Shown: one piece after another, positions 30,871 to 38,900 of the stretch
Layout of the letters: every line of letters begins with the position of its first letter
How positions within the stretch are numbered: position 1 is the first letter of the stretch
Source of the DNA: JBOGOC01 sp050747525
Lineage (GTDB): Bacteria > Acidobacteriota > Polarisedimenticolia > JACPZX01 > DASXTC01
Assembly: GCA_050747525.1 (NCBI GenBank)
Contig: JBOGOC010000067.1
Location: forward strand, 1-48,514
Direction of reading: 5' to 3'
DNA length: 48,514 nucleotides
The notes under the pieces: model-generated
Seen by the model: only the letters and a program-made list of their open reading frames with translations
What the model was told of the DNA's origin: nothing
The model's database searches: none
Program-made: the position numbers and the translations under genes

Positions 30871-33324
30871 ATGGCCACGGACGGCATGCTCGAGGGGATC
30901 GGAAGGGACCTCCGCTACACGGCTCGCTGGCTCCTGAAGACACCGGGTTTCAGCGCCGCGGTCATCGCGACGCTCGCGCTGGCGATCGGCGCCAACTGCG
31001 CGATCTTCTCCGTGGTTCATGCGGTCCTGCTCCGGCAGCTTCCGTTCGGCGAGCCCGGCGCCCTGGTCGCCGTGTGGTCGCGGCAGCCCTCCCGAGACGA
31101 CGCGCCGTTCAACATCCCCGACTTCGTCGACCTGCGCGATGGCAACGACACCCTGGAGCAGATGGCGGGCATCGCTCCGTGGAACGCCACGCTGACAGGC
31201 GAAGGGGCCGCGGAACGGCTTCAGGGAGCGCGCGTGTCGGCGAACCTGTTCGCGCTGCTGCGGGTGGGCGCCTCCGCGGGCCGTCCGCTCGTGGCCGGCG
31301 ACGATCGCCCCGACGCGACTCGCGTCGTCGTGCTGACCGATGCGTTCTGGCGCCGCCGCTTCGGCGCCTCCAGGTCGGTCCTTGGACGGCGGCTCACCCT
31401 GGACGGCGAAGGCTACAGCGTGGCCGGCGTGTTGCCGCCCACGTTCGTCCTGCCGACGATGCGCGACGTGGACCTGGTGGCCCCGCTGGCCCCGGACACC
31501 GATCCCCGGCGCGCCGTCCGGGCCTCCATCGCGTTCTTGCGCGTGGTCGGCCGTCTCAAGCCCGGCGTGTCCCTGGAACGCGCCGAGCAGAACCTCAGCA
31601 CCATCGCCGACCGGCTGCGCCACGATCACCCGGACACGAACGAGCGCAAGATCGGGGCCTTGGTCGTGCCGCTTGCGGCGGAGATCGTCGGCGACGTTCG
31701 CGCGTCGCTCCTGATGTTATCCGGGGCGGTCGGCGCCGTCCTGGTGATCGCCTGCGCGAATCTCGCCAGCCTCTTCCTGGCCCGGGGCGCGGCGCGGCAG
31801 AAGGAAATGGCCTCGCGGCTGGCCCTGGGCGCGACGCCGGCGCGCCTGGTGCGCCAGCTGCTCACCGAGACCTCGCTGTTCGTCTCGCTGGGCGGCCTCT
31901 GCGGTGTGGGGCTGGCGGCCCTGGGAGTCAGGCTTCTGGCCGCGGTCGCCCCGCTGGAGCTGCCACGGCGCGGCGACATCCGCCTCGACGGGGCCGCGCT
32001 GCTGTTCACCCTCGGCGTGTCGCTCATCGCAGGGGTCCTGGTCGGCGGCGCGCCGGCGATCCTGGCGGCGCGCACCAGCGCGATCCAGGGCCTGAACGCG
32101 ACCCCGCGCGGCTCCTCGACCGGACGCGGCGAGAGGCGCGCGCTCCAGTGGCTGATCGCGGCGGAGGTCTGCATCGCGCTCGTTCTCCTGGTCGTGGTCG
32201 GACTCCTGACCCGGTCGTTCTCGAACCTCCAGGCCATCGATCCGGGATTCCAGCCACAGGCCGCAATCGGCGCGCGCGTCTCGCTCGCCGGCAGCGGTTA
32301 TCGTGATCGTGATTCGGTCCTGACCTATCAGCGGCGCGTGCTGGAGCGCCTCACGGAGATGCCGGCTGTCGAGGCCGCCGGCGCCGTGTCGATCTCGCCG
32401 CTGAGCGGTCAGATGGTTCGCGTCGACTTCACGGTGGAAGGGCGTCCAATCGCCCCCCAGGACGTCCCCACGGCCCAGTACCGGATGGTGACGCCGGGTT
32501 ATTTCGCCGCCATGCGGGTGCCGCTCAACCGCGGACGCATGTTGACAGCACTCGACGCCGCGACCTCGGCCCCGGTGGTGCTCGTCAATGAAACCCTTGC
32601 GCGACGGTTCCTCGCCGGAAGCGATCCCATCGGCGCGCGTCTCATCATCGACGACAACGACACGGCCCCGAGGCCCGTCACAGTCGTCGGCATCGTCGGC
32701 GACGTGAAACAGCTCACCCTCGAGGGCGACCCGACCAACGACCTCTATCTCCCCTACGAGCAGCTGCTCACGGACAACCTGGGCCTAGCCAAGGCGAACA
32801 TGACGTGGATCGTCCGGACGCGGGTCGATCCGGGCCCCATGGTCAAGCCCGTCCGCGAGGCGATCGAGCGGGCCGATGTCGACGTTCCCATCGCCGGCGT
32901 GACACCGCTCGATGACCATCTGTCATCCACGCTGGCGCCCCGCCGTTTCAACCTCTTCGTCATCGCGGTCTTCGCGCTGACTGCGGTCGGCCTCGCGGCG
33001 ACCGGGACCTATGCCGTCCTGTCGTACGCCGTGAGCCGGCGCGTCGACGAGCTGGCGATCCGCCGCTCTCTCGGCGCGCGGCCGATTCACATCCTGTGGC
33101 TGGTCCTCTCGCAGGCGATGCGCCCCGTGCTGGCGGGGATCGTCGTGGGGACAGGCGCCGCGGCCGGCGTGACGCGCCTGCTGACGGCGATGCTGTTCGG
33201 CATCGAGGCCACCGATCCGGTCACCTTCGCCGGAGTCACGGCAGCCCTGCTGGGGGTCGCCGCCGCGGCCTGCCTCGTCCCCGCGCTGAGAGCCGCACGG
33301 GCGCGTGACGTCGTGCGAGGATGA
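30871..33324 (+). CDS. ADOP-type ABC transporter permease (MacB/FtsX family, no ATPase)
   Basis: About 817 residues from the ATG at 30871 (the frame is open further upstream; no ribosome binding site decides it). The N-terminus IGRDLRYTARWLLKTPGFSA, then AAVIATLALAIGANCAIFS is diagnostic for the 'acidobacterial duplicated orphan permease' type. There are two MacB-like periplasmic domains (one with VGRLKPGVSLERAEQNL) and two FtsX membrane units (QKEMASRLALGATPARLVRQ and VDELAIRRSLGARPIHILWL), eight helices in all. No ATP-binding partner is encoded nearby. Homologues work, or are assumed to work, in MacB-like mechanotransmission or export. It diverges from the MocR regulator and is intact, unlike the truncated relative at 16763. 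Confidence 0.92.
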   Translation: MATDGMLEGIGRDLRYTARWLLKTPGFSAAVIATLALAIGANCAIFSVVHAVLLRQLPFGEPGALVAVWSRQPSRDDAPFNIPDFVDLRDGNDTLEQMAGIAPWNATLTGEGAAERLQGARVSANLFALLRVGASAGRPLVAGDDRPDATRVVVLTDAFWRRRFGASRSVLGRRLTLDGEGYSVAGVLPPTFVLPTMRDVDLVAPLAPDTDPRRAVRASIAFLRVVGRLKPGVSLERAEQNLSTIADRLRHDHPDTNERKIGALVVPLAAEIVGDVRASLLMLSGAVGAVLVIACANLASLFLARGAARQKEMASRLALGATPARLVRQLLTETSLFVSLGGLCGVGLAALGVRLLAAVAPLELPRRGDIRLDGAALLFTLGVSLIAGVLVGGAPAILAARTSAIQGLNATPRGSSTGRGERRALQWLIAAEVCIALVLLVVVGLLTRSFSNLQAIDPGFQPQAAIGARVSLAGSGYRDRDSVLTYQRRVLERLTEMPAVEAAGAVSISPLSGQMVRVDFTVEGRPIAPQDVPTAQYRMVTPGYFAAMRVPLNRGRMLTALDAATSAPVVLVNETLARRFLAGSDPIGARLIIDDNDTAPRPVTVVGIVGDVKQLTLEGDPTNDLYLPYEQLLTDNLGLAKANMTWIVRTRVDPGPMVKPVREAIERADVDVPIAGVTPLDDHLSSTLAPRRFNLFVIAVFALTAVGLAATGTYAVLSYAVSRRVDELAIRRSLGARPIHILWLVLSQAMRPVLAGIVVGTGAAAGVTRLLTAMLFGIEATDPVTFAGVTAALLGVAAAACLVPALRAARARDVVRG

Positions 33325-33336
33325 GACCCACGGGGC

Positions 33337-33374
33337 CGGCGCACTGAGTCGACGAGCAGGTCACGGGACGGCGG
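33337..33374. repeat. Direct repeat flanking the MocR/ADOP segment, right copy
   Basis: Contains CGGCGCACTGAG, CGAGCAG and TCACGGGACGGCGG as in the left copy 4052 bp away. Here the first block is non-coding, downstream of the permease stop, and the last block is the end of the ECF sigma gene. Both flanking minus-strand genes thus end in Ala-Val-Pro-stop. Confidence 0.65.
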
Positions 33375-34059
33375 CGTGGATTCTCCGCAGCACCGCGTCC
33401 ACGACGCGGTCGCATCGCGAGAGATTGAACTCGAAGGCGGCGGGGCTGGCCGAGCCCGCGCGGTCGTAGAGCTCGTCCCGCAGAAGGGAGCGCGCCCGGT
33501 GCAGCCGTGTCTTGACCACGTCCGCGGAGACCCCCAGAGACTCCGCCGTCTCGGCCGTGGACATGCCCTCGACCTCGCGCAGGACGAACACGGCGCGGTA
33601 GTCGCCGGGGAGACCTTCGATCGCCGCCTCGAGCAGCGTCTTCATCTCGTGGTCGAACATGCGTCGCTCCGGGTCGCGGTGCACGGCTGGAGGATCCGCG
33701 GTGTCCCCACGAAGTGGCTCCGATTCCGGGTCCAGGACGTCGAATCGGCGTGATCGCCGGGCCCTGGCGAGGGCCTCGTGGACGGCAATCCGGGTGAGCC
33801 ACGTCGGGAAGCTGGCCCGGCCGGCATACTGATCCAGATGGGCGTAGGCCCGGACATAAGCGTCCTGCATGACGTCTTCCGCTTCGGTGTCGTTGCCCAG
33901 GATCGCACGCGCCACACGATACACCCGCTGGTTGTAACGCCTCATCAGGACTTCGAAAAGAGCCGTCTCACCGGCCCTCACACGCTCGACCACCTCCCCG
34001 TCGGAAAGCGGGCATGCATCCCGTGCTTCTGCCGCCGTCAGGGCTCGTGCGCTCGCCAT
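33361..34059 (-). CDS. ECF-family RNA polymerase sigma factor
   Basis: A 232-residue protein. Region 2 lies at ~35-105: FEVLMRRYNQRVYRVARAIL, then EAEDVMQDAYVRAYAHLDQY and FPTWLTRIAVHEALAR. Region 4 lies at ~145-200: LPGDYRAVFVLREVEGMSTA, then SLGVSADVVKTRLHRARSLL. The tail of ~30 residues (FEFNLSRCDRVVDAVLRRI) resembles the extension seen in RpoE-like sigma factors with membrane or zinc partners. No anti-sigma gene follows. The gene diverges from a DoxX-like/FAD-oxidoreductase pair across a large palindrome, making that pair a likely target. Confidence 0.93.
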   Translation of the reverse strand: MASARALTAAEARDACPLSDGEVVERVRAGETALFEVLMRRYNQRVYRVARAILGNDTEAEDVMQDAYVRAYAHLDQYAGRASFPTWLTRIAVHEALARARRSRRFDVLDPESEPLRGDTADPPAVHRDPERRMFDHEMKTLLEAAIEGLPGDYRAVFVLREVEGMSTAETAESLGVSADVVKTRLHRARSLLRDELYDRAGSASPAAFEFNLSRCDRVVDAVLRRIHAAVP

Positions 34060-34080
34060 GCGTCCTGATCTCCTGTCTGC

Positions 34081-34140
34081 ATAGAGTCGATACCCGGCGA
34101 AAGGTGACAGCCGTCACCTTTCGCGGCCGGCCGACTCTAT
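34081..34140. promoter_or_regulatory. 60-bp composite palindrome in a divergent promoter region
   Basis: Two perfect nested arms share one centre: ATAGAGTCG (34081-34089) with CGACTCTAT (34132-34140), and GCGAAAGGTGAC (34097-34108) with GTCACCTTTCGC (34113-34124) around a 4-base middle. It lies between the ECF sigma gene and the DoxX-like gene. It could be an operator for a dimeric regulator controlling both, or form a strong hairpin. There is no T-run, so a terminator is less likely. Confidence 0.55.
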
Positions 34141-34177
34141 CCGGGTAGCACCAAATCTTAAACACGGAGGAATGGCG

Positions 34178-34621
34178 ATGCAATCCAACAGAGTGATTCC
34201 CTTCCCGGATTCGGCCTGGTGGGCGCTGAGGCTCGGCCTGGGCTTGGGGCCGTTTCTGGCCGGTCTGGACAAGTTCTTCAACCTGCTCACCGACTGGGGG
34301 ATGTATCTCAACCCCTGGGTCGAGCGGCTGCTGCCGATCAGCGGCGATGCGTTCATGCACGTGGTGGGTGTCATCGAGATGATGGTCGGCCTCGCGATCC
34401 TGACCTCATGGACGCGCATCGGAAGCTACGTCGCCGGCATCTGGCTCGTGGCCATTGCCGTGAGCCTGGCGGCTTCGGGTTCGTTCCTCGACGTGGCCGT
34501 GCGCGACCTGGAGATGGCGATCGGGGCCTTTGTCCTGGCACGCCTCACGGAGGCACGGCAGCCTCGGGAGGCGAGCCGGCGCATCGGCAGACCAGTGTCG
34601 CTTGACCCTGTCGCTGGATGA
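34178..34621 (+). CDS. DoxX-like small integral membrane protein
   Basis: About 147 residues. GGAGGA at 34166-34171 favours the ATG at 34178 over the in-frame ATG at 34172. Four predicted helices: WALRLGLGLGPFLAGLDKFF, FMHVVGVIEMMVGLAILTSW, IGSYVAGIWLVAIAVSLAAS and a shorter last one (LEMAIGAFVLARL). This four-helix layout with a conserved first-helix Lys/Phe end is that of the DoxX/DUF417-like superfamily, often linked to redox stress or quinone handling. It is 43 bp upstream of a FAD oxidoreductase gene and probably cotranscribed with it. Confidence 0.75.
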   Translation: MQSNRVIPFPDSAWWALRLGLGLGPFLAGLDKFFNLLTDWGMYLNPWVERLLPISGDAFMHVVGVIEMMVGLAILTSWTRIGSYVAGIWLVAIAVSLAASGSFLDVAVRDLEMAIGAFVLARLTEARQPREASRRIGRPVSLDPVAG

Positions 34622-34664
34622 CCAGGGGCCATATGATGATGAGAGGGCAGGAAGCGAGGTTCAC

Positions 34665-35858
34665 ATGCCGAAGACCACGTATCTGATCGTCGGCGGCGGC
34701 ATGACCGCCGACGCGGCCATCCACGGAATCCGGGAGCACGATCGGAGCGGCTCGATTGGTGTGATCGGCGCCGAGCCGCACCCGCCCTACGATCGGCCCC
34801 CTCTGTCCAAGGGGCTCTGGAAAGGCAAGCCGGAAGAGAGCATCTGGCGCAAGAGCGACGCTCCGGGGGTGACGCTTCACCTGGGACGGAAAGCCTTGAG
34901 CCTGAACCCACGGGAGAAGCAGGTCACCGACGACAGCGGCGCCGTTCACGCGTTCGACAAGCTTCTGCTGGCCACGGGCGCCACGCCGCGCCGCCTGCCG
35001 TTCGGCTCGGAGCAGGTGATCTACTACCGCACCCTCGACGACTACCACAGGCTGCGGGCCATGACGGAGCATGGCCGGCGGTTCGCGGTCATCGGCGGCG
35101 GGTTCATCGGATCCGAGGTCGCCGCGGCCCTGGCTATGAACGGGAAGGAGGTCGTGCTCGTCTTCCCCGATACGGGCATCGGCAGCCGCGTCTTTCCACG
35201 CGACGTCGCCGGATTCCTGAACGACTTCTACCGGGCGAAGGGAGTCGACGTCCGTCCCGGGGCGTCCGTGGTGGGCATGGAAGAGCGCGAGGGCACGACC
35301 ATCCTGAAGCTCCGCGATGCCGGCGACACCAAGGGGCAGGACGTGGCGGTGGATGGGGTGGTGGCCGGGATCGGCGTGCGGCCGAACACCGAGCTGGCGG
35401 AAGCGGCGGGGCTGACGGTGGACGACGGCGTCCGCGTGGACGCCGCGCTGCGAACCAGCCATCCGGACATCCATGCGGCGGGGGACGTGGCCAGCTTTCA
35501 CAACCCCGCCCTGGGCCAGTGGCTCCGTGTCGAGCACGAGGACAACGCCAACACCATGGGCACGATGGCCGGCCGCGCCATGACGGGCCAGACCGTCTCC
35601 TACGATCATCTCCCGATGTTCTACTCGGACCTCTTCGAGCTGGGATACGAAGCGGTCGGGCAGGTGGACGCGCGGCTGGAGACGGTGGCGGACTGGAAGG
35701 AGCCCCATCGCGAGGGGGTCATCTACTATCTGCGGGACCGCCGGGTGAGAGGCGTGCTGCTGTGGAACGTCTGGGAGCAGGTCGACGCCGCCCGGCGGCT
35801 GATCGCCGAGCCCGGGCCGTTCGGGTCCGCGGATCTCAAGAGGCGGCTGCCGGCCTGA
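34665..35858 (+). CDS. FAD/NAD-dependent ferredoxin-reductase-type oxidoreductase
   Basis: A 397-residue protein. The start is the ATG at 34665 (MPKTTYLIVGGGMTADAAIH), preceded by GGAAGCGAGG. Two nucleotide-binding folds are visible: IVGGGMTADAA at the N-terminus (FAD) and VIGGGFIGSEVAAALAMNG at ~145 (NAD(P)). PHPPYDRPPLSKGLWKG and LLLATGATPRRLP are signatures of the BphA4/putidaredoxin-reductase family, and IHAAGDVASF is the second FAD contact. The C-terminal domain has YDHLPMFYSDLFELGYEAVG. Such flavoproteins move electrons from NAD(P)H to ferredoxins or, in AIF-like relatives, have other redox roles. The electron acceptor is unknown. A strong hairpin follows. Confidence 0.92.
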   Translation: MPKTTYLIVGGGMTADAAIHGIREHDRSGSIGVIGAEPHPPYDRPPLSKGLWKGKPEESIWRKSDAPGVTLHLGRKALSLNPREKQVTDDSGAVHAFDKLLLATGATPRRLPFGSEQVIYYRTLDDYHRLRAMTEHGRRFAVIGGGFIGSEVAAALAMNGKEVVLVFPDTGIGSRVFPRDVAGFLNDFYRAKGVDVRPGASVVGMEEREGTTILKLRDAGDTKGQDVAVDGVVAGIGVRPNTELAEAAGLTVDDGVRVDAALRTSHPDIHAAGDVASFHNPALGQWLRVEHEDNANTMGTMAGRAMTGQTVSYDHLPMFYSDLFELGYEAVGQVDARLETVADWKEPHREGVIYYLRDRRVRGVLLWNVWEQVDAARRLIAEPGPFGSADLKRRLPA

Positions 35859-35871
35859 CGCGCTGAAGTCT

Positions 35872-35908
35872 CCCTGCACCCCTCCCGGCCGGGCGGAGGG
35901 GTGCAGGG
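35872..35908. terminator. Hairpin between convergent genes
   Basis: A perfect 14-bp stem (CCCTGCACCCCTCC, 35872-35885, with 35895-35908) and a 9-base loop, lying between the stop codons of two convergent genes. There is no long T-run on either side, but its position suggests it ends transcription from both directions. Confidence 0.7.
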
Positions 35909-35917
35909 ATTCGAGCC

Positions 35918-38900
35918 TCAGGGCGTCGACTTGATCGAGAGGTAGTCGACGTCCAGTCGTTGCTGTGACGCTCCGGGGTGGACCGTGTCGATGGCCCGGA
36001 TCCAGACCGCGCCGCTCAGCGTGCCGGCCGGCCCGAACGGGAAGTCGGCGTTGATCCCTCCGACGGCCACGTTCACCAAGGCGTTCGGGATGATCTGGAA
36101 GGTGCCCGGCTGGTTGGGGTCCCCCGCCGACGGCGTCGCGTAGTAGAACTGGATGTTGTCGCCAACGTCCCCGTTCGTGCGCGAGGCCTCGATGTGCAGC
36201 GCGTGCGAGAGCGCGAGCGGCACATTGAACTTCCAGGTGTGAATCAGCTCGTCCTCCGGTGAGGCCGATTCACGGATCTGCTCCCTGGATCCATCCGGGC
36301 TCTGGGTCTGGAGGTACGACGTCCCGTTGATGACGCTCCCCTTGGTGGTGAACTCGCTCACCGCCCGCACGTGCAGCAGCGTGGGCATCAGGTACAGCCT
36401 GTCGAAGCTCAGCGAGTCGGTCGGGGAGTTGTCCCCCGAAAGGACCGTGTCGACCACCTTGACGCAGAAGGCCAGCGTGTCGGGGAACGGCGGGCCGACC
36501 TGCAGGTACTGAAGCTGTGGATTGCCTGCGGGATCGGTGGTTCTGGTGACGGAGAACGCCGACGTGTACGTCTCACCCGACGTGTTCGTGCATTCACCGG
36601 ACTGATTGCGCCTGGCCCAGGAAACGTTGAACGTGTCGTTCCCGTTCGCGGGTGCGCGGTGCGCCTCGATCAGGAGATCGTACCAGGTGCTGGTGAACCC
36701 CGAAGGCACGTAGAAGGTCCAGTAGGCGATCAGCTTCTTGCCCGGGCTCTTCTCCGTGTAGGTGACGTACGTGTTGTCGGCCGAGCCGGGATGCACCTGG
36801 CTGAAGCCGCTCGAGGGCGAGCGGGTTCCGTGCGCCAGGTCCTCATCACCGACCGTCAGCGCACAGTCCCAGTCGACCGTGCCGTCGCAGTCGTTGTCGA
36901 GCCCGTCCCAGCACGAGATGTCCGGCCATCCCGCGGTCGACTGCTCCACGCCGTTGATCCGGGCATCCTGGTCGTTGCAGTCCCCCTCGCAGGTCGTCCA
37001 GCCGTCCTGGTCCTGGTCGAAGGCCGGGTCTTCGTCGATGAAGCCGTTGCAGTTGTCGTCGGTCAGGTTGCACGACTCCACGGCGCCCGGATGAATCGAG
37101 GCGACGCCGTCGTTGCAGTCGTTGGCGCAGATCCTGTACGTGTCGGCGTCGGCGTCCTGCTCGCTGAAAGGCACCGATCCGTCGCAGTCCGTGTCCAGGC
37201 CGTCGCAGAGCTCCAGGGCACCGTGGTAGACGCTGCCGTTCCGGAACGCGCAATCGCTCGGATTCGGGTCGCCGTCTCCGTCGGCATCCCGGAAGTGCAG
37301 GCCCGTATGGCGGGCGTCGCCCTGGTACATGGGCCAGTCGGCACGGGTGGGATCCCAGGGAGCGTCCAGATCGAGGACGAAGACCTCGCCGAACTCCGTG
37401 CCGGCGAGCAGCTCGACGTCCCCGTCGTCATCTGGATCACCCACGGCCGGGGAGGCCTGGATCGGAGCTCCGAGGGAATGGGTCCCGATGGAGACCGTTC
37501 CGTCTCCGTTCCACACATGGAGGAGATTGTCGTTCGAGGCCACGACCACCTCCTGGAGCCCGTCGCCATCCACGTCGGCGATCACCGGAGCGTTGTCGAT
37601 CGATGCAGCCGCGGATACCGGCCAGGGTGACGGGAGCAGGGACCCCTGTGGGGTCAGACCGTAGACGAGACCCGCAGTCCCTCCAACGAAGATCTCCGGA
37701 TCGCCGTCATCGTTGACGTCGCCCAGCGCGATGGCATGAGGTTGGCCCGCAAGGCTCGGCAGAATCGTCTGGAAGATCGTCGTCCCCCCGATCCCTTCAT
37801 AAGCCGTGACATAGAAACCGTTGCCGACTCCCTGATAGGAAACGATGACGATCTCCGCCGTTCCATCGCCATCGAGATCACCAAGGGCTGGAGAGATGTT
37901 GCCGTTCAGGACCGCCTTCGGCCATCCGCTGACCGAGGAGCCGTTCGTCTGGAACACATACACGTTCTGGAACTCACGGACGATGATCTCCGGCACGCCG
38001 TCCCCCGTCACGTCCCCGACGGCAGGCGTGTTCTTCGTATTGGTGGCCCCCAGAGTCACCGGCCAGCCCGGCAACGAGGTGGGTGTCCCGCTTCCGTTCC
38101 AGACGTTGACCTTGCCGTTGATGTTGACGACGACGATCTCCAGAGCGGCATCTCCGTCCAGGTTCGACAGGACCGCGGAGCCCCACACCGTGTCGCCGGC
38201 GGCCTGTCGAGGGAATCCGGCGACGACGCTGCCGTCATGGTGGAAGGCGTCCACGTAGGCATCGCAGTTGTTGGCCATCACGATCTCAGGATCGCCGTCC
38301 CCATCGATGTCGCCCACGGCGGGGCTGCTGCGTGTGCAGTCCGTGTGGAGCGACTTCGGGAAGCCCGGGTACTCGGTGCCATCGATCCTCCAAACCCGGA
38401 GCACGCCCGAGCTGGTCCCGACGAGGATCTCCTGGAGCCCGTCGCCATCCAGATCCGCGTAGACCGGGGACTGGTGGATGAAGTCGTTGGCCATCTGGGG
38501 CCAGCCTGAGTGGATGGCATCGGTCAGCTCGAACTGCACCTGGCTCTGGTCCTGCGCGGCGCCATCGTGGGCGGTGAGCCTCACGTCGTAGAACCCCGAC
38601 GCCAGACCCGTCGCATCGAGCGTGGCGAGGGTTCCGTTGACCACCTCCCCACCGCTGCCGATCTGGATCCATGTTCCAGATGTGGAGAGCTTGTACTCCA
38701 CCGTATAGCTGTCCCCCAGAGCGGTCCCCTCGACGGGGACGAGTCCGGGGGTCCGCAGATCGTTCGTGAGCGGGGACTTGATGACGGCGAAGAGCGGCGG
38801 CTGGCCGTTCAATGCAACGGCGCTCGCGACGTTGACCCTGCCCGATCCGATGAACTTGTCAGTCGTGATCTTGTCGGCCGAATACTCGATCCGCAGCCGC

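Noticed and set aside
29571..32306. 911-residue plus-strand open frame
   Set aside because: It crosses the antisense of the MocR gene and an off-frame of the ADOP permease; both real genes have clear domains.
36371..37630. Long plus-strand open frame opposite the S8 protein
   Set aside because: Shadow of the highly repetitive Asp/Gly-coding propeller region; no domain in it.
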